From Bacteroidota bacterium (GTDB lineage Bacteria; Bacteroidota; Bacteroidia; Chitinophagales; Chitinophagaceae), in contig JAUZOD010000013.1 in NCBI GenBank assembly GCA_030706635.1, positions 17,078 to 81,077 of the forward strand: a stretch of 64,000 nt of DNA, in the 5' to 3' direction. The first letter of the stretch is position 1. Each line of letters begins with the position of its first letter. Below are positions 8,777 to 17,640 of the stretch, one piece after another. The notes under the pieces are model-generated. The model ran no database searches and was not told the origin of the DNA. It saw only the letters and a program-made list of their open reading frames with translations. The position numbers were made by a program, and so were the translations under genes.

Positions 8777-9889
8777 TTAATTCAGCTTCGCAAACTCATT
8801 ACAAATTGCCTTATATGTATTCGCAGGCGAGATCTCTTTTGCCGGGATTTCTCCGTAATACTCCCTGATAAACTGGGCCGGGCTGCTCCAGGTGGTTTCC
8901 AGAATGCCCAGGAAACGGTCTCTCATTTCCGGGGTGGAATTGGTCCGGAAGTTTTCCATGTCCTTAATCTGTTGCACTGCGTATCCGGGATTTTTCCAGG
9001 GACAGGTAAGCACCCTTAATCCTTTCATGGCAAAATAAACTGCGGTCTTGTCTGCCCGGTCGTAGTGCCAGTCAGTGATCACCACATCTTTCGGAATCAT
9101 GTCCACGGCGCGCCAGGTATCATTATAACTGGCTTCCCATTCGCCAATGCCCGTGGTGCGTCCGTCAATAAGCCTGTCTCCCCAGATCCACAACTCTTTG
9201 TTTCTTTTGGCCAGATGATCGCGGAAGGCGGTAACCTCATCAGCAAATAATCTGGACTTGTCGTGATGGGCACAGCGGGGGCACCGGTCATCTCCGATGA
9301 TAAATACTTCATCCATTCCGGCATGAAAAGCGTCCGATTCAAACACATCGACCAGCTCATCCATTACGTCAAAAACAACTTTGTGCACTTCGGGAAGCAG
9401 GGGGCAATAGCTTTTGCAATAGAGGCTGTCTGCGTTGGGCCATTTGTAAACGGCGGGCATCTTTATCCAGGGGGTTTCATCAAACTGGGGATATTTTGTC
9501 AGGAGCATGTTGGGCTTATTTGCCCAGGACTGGTGGCCCAGCATGTTAATCTGGGGAATGAGCCGGATATGGTTTTTTCGGCATGCGGCAACAATTTTTT
9601 TTACATCCGCTTCAGACAGTGCGGCCGAATCGGCCAATTCCGGATGGGATTTGAACTGGTAACGGTATTCCACCTGGAGGATAAGCAGGTTTATTTTTTT
9701 CGCAGCCATGCCCTGATCAATAAAGGTTACAAAAGAGTCGACCGCATTGGGCAAAGGTGCACCGATACACAGGCCACGTACCGGAATAATGCTATCCAGC
9801 TTCTCCTGTGCCTTCAATCCCCAAAAGGGTAATAACATCAGACATATCATCAGGCTGTGTACGCAGAGTATACGTTTCAAAGTGATCAA
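8777..9889 (-). CDS. Secreted GH20-like glycoside hydrolase catalytic domain protein
   Basis: 370-aa protein with a signal peptide (ICLMLLPFWGLKAQ) and a TIM-barrel. The first strand RGLCIGAP and the VEYRYQ/LIPQINMLGHQSW segments resemble beta-hexosaminidase barrels. HAGMDEVF at 189-196 matches the GH20 HxGxDE signature, with Asp193/Glu194 as the expected catalytic pair. A CPRC motif follows directly, as in a subgroup of bacterial GH20-like proteins. The N-terminal non-catalytic domain of classical GH20 enzymes is absent, and the protein is shorter than the usual 500-750 aa. Probable role: exo-acting removal of amino sugars in the periplasm; the true substrate is unknown. It stands alone, with no SusC/SusD pair next to it. 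Confidence 0.72.
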   Translation of the reverse strand: MITLKRILCVHSLMICLMLLPFWGLKAQEKLDSIIPVRGLCIGAPLPNAVDSFVTFIDQGMAAKKINLLILQVEYRYQFKSHPELADSAALSEADVKKIVAACRKNHIRLIPQINMLGHQSWANKPNMLLTKYPQFDETPWIKMPAVYKWPNADSLYCKSYCPLLPEVHKVVFDVMDELVDVFESDAFHAGMDEVFIIGDDRCPRCAHHDKSRLFADEVTAFRDHLAKRNKELWIWGDRLIDGRTTGIGEWEASYNDTWRAVDMIPKDVVITDWHYDRADKTAVYFAMKGLRVLTCPWKNPGYAVQQIKDMENFRTNSTPEMRDRFLGILETTWSSPAQFIREYYGEIPAKEISPANTYKAICNEFAKLN

Positions 9890-9992
9890 TTTTGGAAAGT
9901 TAGAAAAGAAGTTGGTCCGACATAGCAGTCGCTTCCTTATGAAGAATTCCGCATGCGGCCAATGCCCCGAATCCGAATTTACTGAAATGAAC

Positions 9993-10000
9993 TAATTTCG
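9993..10000 (+). promoter_or_regulatory. Possible -7 box upstream of deoC
   Basis: TAATTTCG, close to the Bacteroidota -7 consensus TAnnTTTG, ends 17 bp before the deoC start. No TTG at the usual -33 distance is visible, so this is tentative. Confidence 0.35.
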
Positions 10001-10017
10001 AGGTTGAAATTTATTGA

Positions 10018-10710
10018 ATGCTTGTGTCTGGCCCGGGAATTTCTTCCTACATTGATCACACGAACTTAAAACCGGTTAGCCGTTTTGCAGAAATTGTTCA
10101 GTTGTGCAGGGAGGCGGTTCAATACGGATTTGCTGCGGTTTGTGTTCCGCCTTTTGTCGTTGACCGTGCTGTAAGGGAAATAAAAGGAAGCAGTGTAAAA
10201 ATAGCCACAGTTATCGGTTTCCCGCTGGGATATGCCGCTGCCGGTGCCAAATGGGACGAATGCCTGAGGGCCATGGAAGACGGGGCCGATGAACTGGACG
10301 TGGTGATCAATCTGCTGGCGTTGAAGAACGGGCTGTGGAACTACCTGGCAGGCGAAATGGATCCGCTTGTTGCCGCGATCCATGAAAAAGGCCGGATCAT
10401 TAAAGTAATCGTGGAAAGCGGAATGCTCAGCCGTGAAGAGATCGTGCGTTGTTGTAATCTATATGGAAACATGGGCATTGATTTTATGAAGACCTCTACC
10501 GGGTATGCGGAGAAAGGGGCATCGGTGGGAGACGTCCGGCTGATGCGGCGAGAGCTTCCGGCGCAGGTGGGGATCAAGGCTTCCGGGGGGATCAGAACCT
10601 ATGGTTTTGCCAGAGAGCTGGTGGAAGCGGGCGCCACACGCATCGGATGCAGCGCAAGCCTTGCCCTTGTTGCCCAGGAAAAAGAATGGTTTACAACTGA
10701 AAAAAAATGA
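10018..10710 (+). CDS. deoC: Deoxyribose-phosphate aldolase
   Basis: 230-aa class I aldolase that cleaves 2-deoxyribose 5-phosphate to acetaldehyde and glyceraldehyde 3-phosphate in deoxynucleoside catabolism. Key residues are visible: Lys158 in FMKTSTGY (Schiff-base lysine), Lys187 in GIKASGGIR and Asp95 in DELDVVIN. The N-terminal YIDHTNLKP is a family hallmark. It is the first gene of a plus-strand run reaching sucD; its stop overlaps the start of the SPOR-protein gene by 4 bp (ATGA), implying translational coupling. No other deo genes are nearby. Confidence 0.96.
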   Translation: MLVSGPGISSYIDHTNLKPVSRFAEIVQLCREAVQYGFAAVCVPPFVVDRAVREIKGSSVKIATVIGFPLGYAAAGAKWDECLRAMEDGADELDVVINLLALKNGLWNYLAGEMDPLVAAIHEKGRIIKVIVESGMLSREEIVRCCNLYGNMGIDFMKTSTGYAEKGASVGDVRLMRRELPAQVGIKASGGIRTYGFARELVEAGATRIGCSASLALVAQEKEWFTTEKK

Positions 10711-11120
10711 TGAAGTCCATTTATCTTTTGACCCTGTTATTTTGCGGAACCGTTTATGCCCAGGACTCTGCATTGACTGCGGCTTCGATCCACAAAGACC
10801 CGCGCATCGATTCTTTAATCAAGGTGCAGATCCACATCAACGATGTCAGCACGCGGGAAAGCAGAAGGAACCAGCCGGGATACAGGATCCAGGTGGCCAA
10901 TTCGAATGACAGAAACAAGGTCTTTGCCATCAAAACAAAGATCTACCAGCAATACCCCGAACTTAAACCTTATCTGATCTATCAGCCTCCCAATTATAAA
11001 CTGAAAGTCGGCAATTTCAAAACGCAGGAGGAAGCGCAACCCTATATTGAAAAGCTGACCCGTTTTTTCCCGGATGGTGTTTATATTGTCCCCGATATTA
11101 TTGAAGTGAAACCCGAGTAA
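10707..11120 (+). CDS. Exported SPOR-domain protein
   Basis: 137-aa protein with a signal peptide (SIYLLTLLFCGTVYAQ). A single SPOR domain spans roughly residues 58-135: GYRIQVANSNDRNKVFAIK, then YLIYQPPNYKLKVGNFKTQEEA and YIEKL...GVYIVPD. SPOR domains bind denuded septal glycan strands, so the mature periplasmic protein may sit at division or remodelling sites. That role is inferred from the domain family. Overlap with deoC and a 9-bp gap to the amidohydrolase place it inside one transcription unit, although the neighbours are metabolic. Confidence 0.83.
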   Translation: MMKSIYLLTLLFCGTVYAQDSALTAASIHKDPRIDSLIKVQIHINDVSTRESRRNQPGYRIQVANSNDRNKVFAIKTKIYQQYPELKPYLIYQPPNYKLKVGNFKTQEEAQPYIEKLTRFFPDGVYIVPDIIEVKPE

Positions 11121-11129
11121 TCCTTAATT

Positions 11130-12314
11130 ATGCTGAAAGAAAAGATCCACCAACTGGCAAAGCAATATGCACCCGAAACCATTGATATCCGCCGGCACCT
11201 GCATGCACATCCGGAATTGAGTTATAAAGAGTTTGAAACTTCGGCCTATGTTCAGGGGAAATTAAAACACCTGGGTATTCCCTATGAAGTGAAGGCAACA
11301 ACCGGCGTGGTTGGGATGATCAGGGGAAAAAATCCGGAGAAGCGCGTCATTGCCTTACGGGCCGATATGGATGCCCTGCCCATCAGGGAAGAAAATGCGG
11401 TTGCTTACAAGTCGCAAAATGACGGTGTTATGCACGCCTGCGGTCATGATGCACATACCAGTATCCTGCTGGGGGCATCTAAAATACTCCAGGAGCTCAG
11501 GGAAGAATGGGAGGGGACAGTGAAACTGATTTTCCAGCCCGGAGAGGAAAAAAATCCCGGGGGCGCCAGTCTCCTCATCAAAGAAGGCGTTCTGCACAAT
11601 CCCCAGCCGCTGGCCATTTTTGGCTTGCACGTGCATCCGGGCCTGGAGATCGGAAAACTGAGTTTCCGGAGCGGACCCTCTATGGCTAGTGCAGACGAAC
11701 TATATATCACGGTACGCAGCAAGGGCGGACATGCCGCAACGCCGCAGCTCACTGTGGATACCATCCTCGTTGCATCCCAACTGGTGGTTTCCCTGCAACA
11801 GATCATGAGCCGGAATAAAAATCCGTTCACTCCATCTGTGCTTTCCATTAGCTCCTTTCAGGGAGGATATACAACCAATGTAATTCCTTCTGAAGTAAAA
11901 CTGATGGGCACTTTTCGGGCAATGGATGAAGCCTGGCGTTTCCAGGCCCATAACCTGATCCGGAAAATGGCCAAGGGGCTGGCCATATCTACAGGAGCCG
12001 AGATTGATGTGCTGGTAGACGTAGGATACCCGGTGGTGAACAATGATGAAAATCTATATCCTGTGGCCCGGGCCCGGGCGGAGGAATATGCGGGTAAGGA
12101 AAATGTTCTGGAAACAGAGGTGCGGATGGGGGCGGAGGATTTCGGATACTACACACAGGAAATCCCTGGATGTTTTTACCGCCTCGGCGTGATGAATGAA
12201 GCAAAGGGCATTACCTCCAGTGTTCATACTCCTACATTTAATATCGACGAATCGGCTATTGAAACAGGTATGGGCATGATGGCCTGGCTTGGCGCCAGTG
12301 TTTATTCCAGTTAA
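11130..12314 (+). CDS. M20-family metallo-amidohydrolase (N-acyl amino acid / IAA-amino acid hydrolase type)
   Basis: 394-aa cytoplasmic dizinc hydrolase. Visible features: RRHLHAHPELSYKE (21-34), ADMDALPI (78-85), the metal-binding MHACGHDAHT (101-110), the catalytic glutamate pair PGEE (137-140) and the late metal ligand FNIDESAIETG/VHTP segment near the C-terminus. The dimerisation insert SADELYITVRSKGGHAATPQ is typical of the M20D/AbgB-HipO group, which removes acyl groups from amino acids. No signal peptide. It is packed between the SPOR gene (9 bp) and maeB (8 bp). The exact substrate cannot be told from sequence. Confidence 0.92.
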   Translation: MLKEKIHQLAKQYAPETIDIRRHLHAHPELSYKEFETSAYVQGKLKHLGIPYEVKATTGVVGMIRGKNPEKRVIALRADMDALPIREENAVAYKSQNDGVMHACGHDAHTSILLGASKILQELREEWEGTVKLIFQPGEEKNPGGASLLIKEGVLHNPQPLAIFGLHVHPGLEIGKLSFRSGPSMASADELYITVRSKGGHAATPQLTVDTILVASQLVVSLQQIMSRNKNPFTPSVLSISSFQGGYTTNVIPSEVKLMGTFRAMDEAWRFQAHNLIRKMAKGLAISTGAEIDVLVDVGYPVVNNDENLYPVARARAEEYAGKENVLETEVRMGAEDFGYYTQEIPGCFYRLGVMNEAKGITSSVHTPTFNIDESAIETGMGMMAWLGASVYSS

Positions 12315-12322
12315 TTTATTTC

Positions 12323-14653
12323 ATGCAAAAAAAGCAACTCCGCAAAGAAGAAGCACTTGAATACCACGCCAGGGGCAGGCCGGGTAAAATTGAAGTGATT
12401 CCTACTAAGGAAGCTAAAACGCAGCGGGACCTTTCCCTGGCTTATTCACCGGGTGTTGCGGAACCCTGCAAAGAAATCATCAACAACGTCGAGGAAGTTT
12501 ACAGATACACAGCCAAGGGGAATCTGGTTGCCGTGATCACCAACGGCACTGCGGTATTGGGTCTGGGAGATATCGGCCCGGAAGCATCCAAACCCGTAAT
12601 GGAAGGTAAAGGGGTTTTGTTTAAAATTTTTGCGGACATAGATGTATTTGATATCGAAATCAACGAAAGAGATCCGGAGAAGTTCGTGCAGATCGTAAAA
12701 GCACTTGAACCGACATTTGGCGGAATTAACCTGGAAGATATCAAAGCGCCGGAATGTTTTTATATTGAAAAACAACTGCGCGCATCCCTGAAGATTCCCG
12801 TGATGCACGACGATCAGCACGGAACAGCCATCATCAGCAGCGCGGCCCTGATCAATGCATTGGAATTGCAGCGGAAAAAAATTGATAAAGTGAACTTTGT
12901 CATCAATGGCGCCGGAGCCGCTGCCATGGCTTGTATGAAATTGTATATGGCGCTGGGGGCCAGACCGGGAAATTTCCTCGTGTTTGATAAGGATGGGGTC
13001 ATTCATAAAAACAGAACGGATCTGGATGAGGACCGGCTGCTGTTTGCGGTTGACAAACCGGATTGGACCCTCGAAAAGGCCATGAAGGATGCGGATGTTT
13101 TTGTGGGGCTGAGTGTGGGTAACGTGGTGACTCCGGAAATGGTGAAGAGCATGGCCAAAAAACCCATTGTATTTGCCATGGCCAATCCCGATCCTGAAAT
13201 TGCTTATGAAGCGGCCACATCCGTTCGGGATGATCTCATTATGGCGACAGGCCGGAGTGACTACCCAAACCAGGTGAACAATGTTTTGGGTTTCCCTTTC
13301 ATATTCAGGGGTGCGCTTGATGTTCGCGCCACGCAGATCAATGAAGCCATGAAACTGGCGGCCGTGAAGGCACTGGCGGATCTGTCTAAGATGGTTGTTC
13401 CCGATATCGTGAATATGGCCTATAACGAAAAAACAATCAGTTTCGGCCCGCAGTATATTATTCCCAAACCACTCGATCCGCGGCTGCTCTCCACGGTGGC
13501 ACCGGCAGTTGCAAAAGCAGCCATCGACAGTGGCGTGGCCCAGAGCCGAATTGACAACTGGGAGCTGTATGCCATTGAACTCAACAAGCGGTTGGGACTG
13601 GATAATCAGCTGATCCGGGTATTGGGCAGCAAAGCCCGGCGTGATCCGAGGCGGCTGGTATTTGCTGAAGCCGATAATATCAAGATCCTGAAAGTGGCGC
13701 AGATATTATATGATGAAGGGGTGGCCTATCCGATCCTGCTGGGCAATAAAGAAAAAATTCAATCCATTGCGGCAAAGAACAATATCGATATCGAGGAATT
13801 GCCGATTGTCGATTCCCGGGCCGATGATCAGGAAGAACGCAGAAAAGTGTTCGCTGAAATTTTTTTCCGCAAAAGACAGCGGCGTGGATTCAATAAATAT
13901 GAATCGCAGAAAATCATGCGGGACAGAAATCATTTTGGTTGCATGATGGTTGAAACGGGTGAAGCGGATGCCATGATTTCCGGCCTCACGAAAAACTACC
14001 CGGATACGATTCGTCCTGCCATAGAAATCATCGGCACGGAAGAGGGGGTGAAAAAAATTGCTGGTATGTATCTTCTGCTGACTAAAAAAGGACCTCTTTT
14101 TTTAGCGGATACCACAGTGAATTTCAATCCTACCGCGGAAGAGCTGGCTGATATCACCCTGCTCGTGGCAAAAGAAGTCAGGCATTTTAACCTGGTGCCC
14201 CGTGTGGCGATGCTGAGTTATTCCAATTTCGGAACCAGCAATTCGCCGGAGGCTCGTCTGGTGGCCAGGGCCACAGCAATAGTGAAAGAAAAAGATCCGG
14301 ATCTGATCGTTGACGGTGAAATGCAGGCCAGCATCGCGTTGAATAATGAGATCCTCCGCGAGAATTATCCTTTCAGTACCCTGGTGGATCAGGAAGTCAA
14401 TACCCTTATTTTCCCCAACCTGGCGGCGGGTAATGTGGCTTATAACCTGCTGAAAGAAGTGGGCGGCGCTGATGCGATCGGTCCCATTCTGCTGGGTATG
14501 AAAAAGCCGGTGCATGTTCTTCAGTTGGGCAGCTCAGTAAGGAATATTTATAATATGGCCCTGGTTGCTGTAATTGATGCCCAGATCAAATGTGCGTCCA
14601 CGCCGGCCGAAACGCTGAAGCAGACCGGCGGATGGAAACGAACCAAAAAATAA
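12323..14653 (+). CDS. maeB: NADP-dependent malic enzyme with C-terminal phosphotransacetylase-like domain
   Basis: 776-aa bimodular MaeB-type protein. Residues ~1-430 are the malic enzyme: [29 protein letters not shown], the Rossmann [13 protein letters not shown] segment [11 protein letters not shown] and [11 protein letters not shown]. It decarboxylates malate to pyruvate with NADP. Residues ~440-776 resemble phosphate acetyltransferase: [46 protein letters not shown] and [15 protein letters not shown]. In studied homologs the second domain is regulatory (acetyl-CoA binding) rather than catalytic. Length matches E. coli MaeB (759). It lies in the deoC-sucD run and supplies pyruvate/NADPH near the TCA cycle gene sucD. 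Confidence 0.96.
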   Translation: MQKKQLRKEEALEYHARGRPGKIEVIPTKEAKTQRDLSLAYSPGVAEPCKEIINNVEEVYRYTAKGNLVAVITNGTAVLGLGDIGPEASKPVMEGKGVLFKIFADIDVFDIEINERDPEKFVQIVKALEPTFGGINLEDIKAPECFYIEKQLRASLKIPVMHDDQHGTAIISSAALINALELQRKKIDKVNFVINGAGAAAMACMKLYMALGARPGNFLVFDKDGVIHKNRTDLDEDRLLFAVDKPDWTLEKAMKDADVFVGLSVGNVVTPEMVKSMAKKPIVFAMANPDPEIAYEAATSVRDDLIMATGRSDYPNQVNNVLGFPFIFRGALDVRATQINEAMKLAAVKALADLSKMVVPDIVNMAYNEKTISFGPQYIIPKPLDPRLLSTVAPAVAKAAIDSGVAQSRIDNWELYAIELNKRLGLDNQLIRVLGSKARRDPRRLVFAEADNIKILKVAQILYDEGVAYPILLGNKEKIQSIAAKNNIDIEELPIVDSRADDQEERRKVFAEIFFRKRQRRGFNKYESQKIMRDRNHFGCMMVETGEADAMISGLTKNYPDTIRPAIEIIGTEEGVKKIAGMYLLLTKKGPLFLADTTVNFNPTAEELADITLLVAKEVRHFNLVPRVAMLSYSNFGTSNSPEARLVARATAIVKEKDPDLIVDGEMQASIALNNEILRENYPFSTLVDQEVNTLIFPNLAAGNVAYNLLKEVGGADAIGPILLGMKKPVHVLQLGSSVRNIYNMALVAVIDAQIKCASTPAETLKQTGGWKRTKK

Positions 14654-14680
14654 ATTGTACTTTCATTCCAGTAATCACCC

Positions 14681-15418
14681 ATGAATATATTTACAGAGTT
14701 TGGGCGTTATTTATTGATGCTGAAAGATATGTTTTCCAAGCCGGAAAATATGAAAATGTACTGGAAGGAATTAATGCATCAGTGTGTTGAAATTGGTATC
14801 CGTTCCCTGGGCATCGTGGTGATCATTTCCTTTTTCATGGGGGCGGTATCGGCATTACAAACGGCTTATCAGCTGGTGAGCCCGCTCCTGCCCAGGTCCA
14901 CCATCGCGCTGATTGTAAGGGATACGGTTATTCTTGAATTCGCGCCTACGCTCGTCTGTATTGTGCTGGCCGGCGTGGTCGGCAGCAAGATAGCCGGAGA
15001 GCTCGGTAACATGCGGGTGAGTGAACAGATCGATGCCCTGGAAATCATGGGGATCAACACCCGCACCTACCTGGTTCTTCCGAAAATTCTTGCTGCTATG
15101 ATCACGATACCCCTGCTGGTGGTTATTTCCATGGTATTGGGCATCTGGGGTGGGAGGCTGGCCAGCGTTGCCACCGGCATCGTGGCGGCGTCCCAGTTCG
15201 ATAAGGGGTTATTGCAAAATTTCCTTCCTTATAATGTCTTCTTCGCCCTGGCCAAGGCGTATACCTTTTCGTTTATTATTTCCAGCATTTCGTCTTTTTA
15301 CGGGTATTACGTAAAAGGCGGATCGCTGGAAATCGGAAGGGCCAGCACCCAGTCCGTCATTGTAAGCTGTGTACTTATCCTGCTGGCAGATTATGTTCTT
15401 TCAGCCGTATTACTATAA
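14681..15418 (+). CDS. mlaE: MlaE-type ABC transporter permease (phospholipid transport)
   Basis: 245-aa integral membrane protein with 5-6 hydrophobic segments. The MlaE/DUF140 hallmark is clear: PTLVCIVLAGVVGSKIAGELGNMRVSEQIDALEIMG (residues ~88-123). Together with the ATPase 11 bp downstream it would form the inner-membrane core of an Mla-like system trafficking phospholipids between inner and outer membrane. The MlaD substrate-binding component usually encoded next is absent here; sucD follows instead. Confidence 0.93.
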   Translation: MNIFTEFGRYLLMLKDMFSKPENMKMYWKELMHQCVEIGIRSLGIVVIISFFMGAVSALQTAYQLVSPLLPRSTIALIVRDTVILEFAPTLVCIVLAGVVGSKIAGELGNMRVSEQIDALEIMGINTRTYLVLPKILAAMITIPLLVVISMVLGIWGGRLASVATGIVAASQFDKGLLQNFLPYNVFFALAKAYTFSFIISSISSFYGYYVKGGSLEIGRASTQSVIVSCVLILLADYVLSAVLL

Positions 15419-15429
15419 GCATTTCATTC

Positions 15430-16239
15430 ATGATCGAAATAAAAGATTTAAAAAAGACATTTGGCGACAAAACAGTTATTGACGGTGTCAGCGCGGTGAT
15501 GCAGACGGGCAAATGCAATCTGATCATCGGTTCCAGCGGAAGCGGGAAAACGGTTTTTATGAAATGCCTGGTGGGCCTTTTTGAGCCGGATTCCGGTGAA
15601 ATCCTTTACAGCGGAAAGAACTTTACCACCATGAATGAAGAAGAGCGGAAAGAGTTGCGTCAGCAGATAGGCATGCTTTTTCAGGGGTCTGCCTTATTCG
15701 ACAGCATGACGGTTGAACAGAATATCATGTTTCCACTGGATATGTTCACCAAAGTTTCTTTCCAGGAAAAACTAAAACGCGTAAATGAAGTGCTTGCCCG
15801 GGTGAATCTGGAAAATGTAAATGATAAATTTCCGGCAGAGATTTCCGGAGGAATGAAAAAACGGGTAGGCATCGCCAGGGCCATTGTGCTCAATCCGAAG
15901 TATCTTTTTTGTGATGAACCGAATTCCGGACTTGACCCGCAAACCTCCCTGCTCATCGATAAACTCATTAAGGAGATTACGCTCGAATATAAAATTACCA
16001 CGGTGGTGAACACCCATGATATGAACAGCGTTATGGAAACCGGCGATCACATCATTTATATGCATCAGGGTATTAAAGAGTGGGAGGGAACGAATAAGGA
16101 AATTATCTTCAGCAAGAATCAAAAACTCAATGAGTTTATTTTTGCATCTGAATTTCTGCAGGATGCCAAGGACATGCGCATGCTGGAAATGAAGGGTAAA
16201 ATTGATAATAACCGGAATATGGATGAATTGCTGAAATAA
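15430..16239 (+). CDS. mlaF: MlaF-type ABC transporter ATP-binding protein
   Basis: 269-aa ATPase partner of the preceding permease. Walker A GSSGSGKTV, Q-loop LFQGSALFDSMTVEQNI (typical of MlaF), signature ISGGMKKRVGIARA and Walker B YLFCDEPNSGLDP, which has Asn where most ABC proteins have Thr (DEPT). The H-loop is VVNTHDM. The signature ISGGMKKR is specific for the Mla group. Slightly longer than usual at the C-terminus, with a charged tail. The 11-bp spacing indicates cotranscription with mlaE. Confidence 0.93.
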   Translation: MIEIKDLKKTFGDKTVIDGVSAVMQTGKCNLIIGSSGSGKTVFMKCLVGLFEPDSGEILYSGKNFTTMNEEERKELRQQIGMLFQGSALFDSMTVEQNIMFPLDMFTKVSFQEKLKRVNEVLARVNLENVNDKFPAEISGGMKKRVGIARAIVLNPKYLFCDEPNSGLDPQTSLLIDKLIKEITLEYKITTVVNTHDMNSVMETGDHIIYMHQGIKEWEGTNKEIIFSKNQKLNEFIFASEFLQDAKDMRMLEMKGKIDNNRNMDELLK

Positions 16240-16240
16240 C

Positions 16241-16249
16241 TAATTTTGC
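16241..16249 (+). promoter_or_regulatory. -7 promoter box upstream of sucD
   Basis: TAATTTTGC fits the Bacteroidota -7 consensus and starts 1 bp after the mlaF stop codon, 32 bp before the sucD start. A -33 TTG at standard distance is not evident. It suggests sucD can be transcribed independently of the upstream run. Confidence 0.45.
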
Positions 16250-16281
16250 GGCTCAGACAGAAATATCCTAAACTCGACTCA

Positions 16282-17154
16282 ATGGCAGTTTTAGTAAATA
16301 AGGAATCAAAGATCATTGTTCAGGGATTCACGGGCACCGAGGGAAGTTTTCATGCTTCCCAGATGATAGAATATGGATCGAAAGTGGTTGGCGGGGTAAC
16401 TCCGGGTAAGGGAGGAAACAAACATCTTGACCGTCCCGTATTCAATACAGTCGCCGATGCGGTTAAAGAAACCGGCGCTGATGTGTCCATTATTTTTGTT
16501 CCCCCTGCATTTGCGGCAGATGCGATTATGGAAGCCGGGGAAGCCGGCATTGCGCTGGTGGTTTGCATCACAGAGGGCATTCCCGTACAGGACATGGTTA
16601 AAGTAAAAAATTATCTGGCCGGAAAAAGCACCCGGCTGATTGGTCCTAACTGTCCTGGCGTTATCAGTGCCGATGCCTGTAAAGTGGGCATCATGCCCGG
16701 ATTTGTATTCAAAAAAGGAAGAATTGGCATAGTATCTAAATCCGGAACGTTAACCTATGAAGCGGCTGACCAGGTGGCCAAGGCCGGGCTCGGTATTTCC
16801 ACAGCCATTGGCATTGGAGGCGATCCGATCATAGGAACCACCACCCGGGAAGCCGTAGAGTTGCTGATGAATGACCCCGAAACCGATGGCATTGTCATGA
16901 TCGGAGAGATCGGTGGAAATATGGAAGCGGAAGCGGCGCGCTGGGTGAAGGCCAATAACCGGAAACCGGTGGTTGGTTTTATTGCCGGCCAAACTGCGCC
17001 TGCGGGTCGCCGGATGGGTCATGCAGGCGCCATCATCGGCGGGGCCGAAGATACGGCTGCCGCAAAAATGAAGATCCTGGGTGAATGCGGAATACATGTG
17101 GTTCAAAGTCCAGCGGATATTGGTGCAACGATGGCTAAAGTGATTAAAAAATAA
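16282..17154 (+). CDS. sucD: Succinyl-CoA synthetase (ADP-forming) alpha subunit
   Basis: 290-aa TCA-cycle enzyme subunit that interconverts succinyl-CoA and succinate with substrate-level phosphorylation. Start at 16282 ([21 protein letters not shown]) gives the family's exact length. The CoA-binding Rossmann domain shows [11 protein letters not shown] and GGVTPGKGG. The ligase domain has GPNCPGVI, the phosphohistidine His247 in [12 protein letters not shown], and [12 protein letters not shown]. The beta subunit gene sucC is not adjacent, unlike in Proteobacteria. Followed by a strong bidirectional terminator. Confidence 0.97.
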   Translation: MAVLVNKESKIIVQGFTGTEGSFHASQMIEYGSKVVGGVTPGKGGNKHLDRPVFNTVADAVKETGADVSIIFVPPAFAADAIMEAGEAGIALVVCITEGIPVQDMVKVKNYLAGKSTRLIGPNCPGVISADACKVGIMPGFVFKKGRIGIVSKSGTLTYEAADQVAKAGLGISTAIGIGGDPIIGTTTREAVELLMNDPETDGIVMIGEIGGNMEAEAARWVKANNRKPVVGFIAGQTAPAGRRMGHAGAIIGGAEDTAAAKMKILGECGIHVVQSPADIGATMAKVIKK

Positions 17155-17183
17155 AAAACCCGGCTTTTTGCCGGATTTTTTAT
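17154..17183. terminator. Bidirectional intrinsic terminator after sucD
   Basis: Stem CCGGC/GCCGG with a TTTTT loop, followed by ATTTTTTATT on the plus strand. On the minus strand the stem is followed by GTTTTTTATTTTTT. It can stop sucD and the convergent small-peptide gene. Confidence 0.85.
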
Positions 17184-17231
17184 TGAACAGGCATATGCCG
17201 GATGTTTTCTACAGAAATCTATTGACCCAAT

Positions 17232-17489
17232 CTAATGTGTATGATGGGTATGTCTGTGGCCGTGATGATGCCTTCTGTGCTTTCTCATTTCACGACGGTC
17301 ATTTCGGAATTCTCGCTTATCATTTCTCAGCTCGCGGTAATCCCTGGAAACCTCGTTTCGGCCGTAAGTCATTTCATGCCGGTCGCGCCTCCCGTCGCGG
17401 CTGTCTTTATAGCTGCCTGGAAATTGTGCCTGTGATGCAGTGGCCAGGAATAATCCGGCCGCAATCAGTAAGACGAATTTCGCTTTCAT
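17232..17489 (-). CDS. Small secreted Arg/Asp- and His-rich protein
   Basis: 85-aa protein (87 if the ATG two codons upstream at 17495 is used). It has a clear signal peptide (MKAKFVLLIAAGLFLATASQAQ). The mature part is very polar: alternating Arg/Asp/Glu/Asn (YRELRNDKREFRNDRREM) ending in a His cluster (HRRHHHGHRHTHHTH). The His-rich tail suggests metal binding (Ni, Cu, Zn) and the charged repeat a disordered or coiled region; both are inference. It resembles small abundant periplasmic proteins seen in Chitinophagaceae, but I do not recognise a named family. Codon use and position (convergent with sucD, own terminator) look like a real gene. Confidence 0.7.
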   Translation of the reverse strand: MKAKFVLLIAAGLFLATASQAQFPGSYKDSRDGRRDRHEMTYGRNEVSRDYRELRNDKREFRNDRREMRKHRRHHHGHRHTHHTH

Positions 17490-17640
17490 AATCATTATTT
17501 TTAGGTGAGTAAAAGGAATGCCCTTTTAAGAAGGCAGGAGCATTCAGAAGTTAAATCTGGCATCGTTATAGTTTAGTTAAACGGTATGGAATCGGAAAAT
17601 CCGGCATCCTTAGCGGGAACCCATCTATAAACCCATCCTT

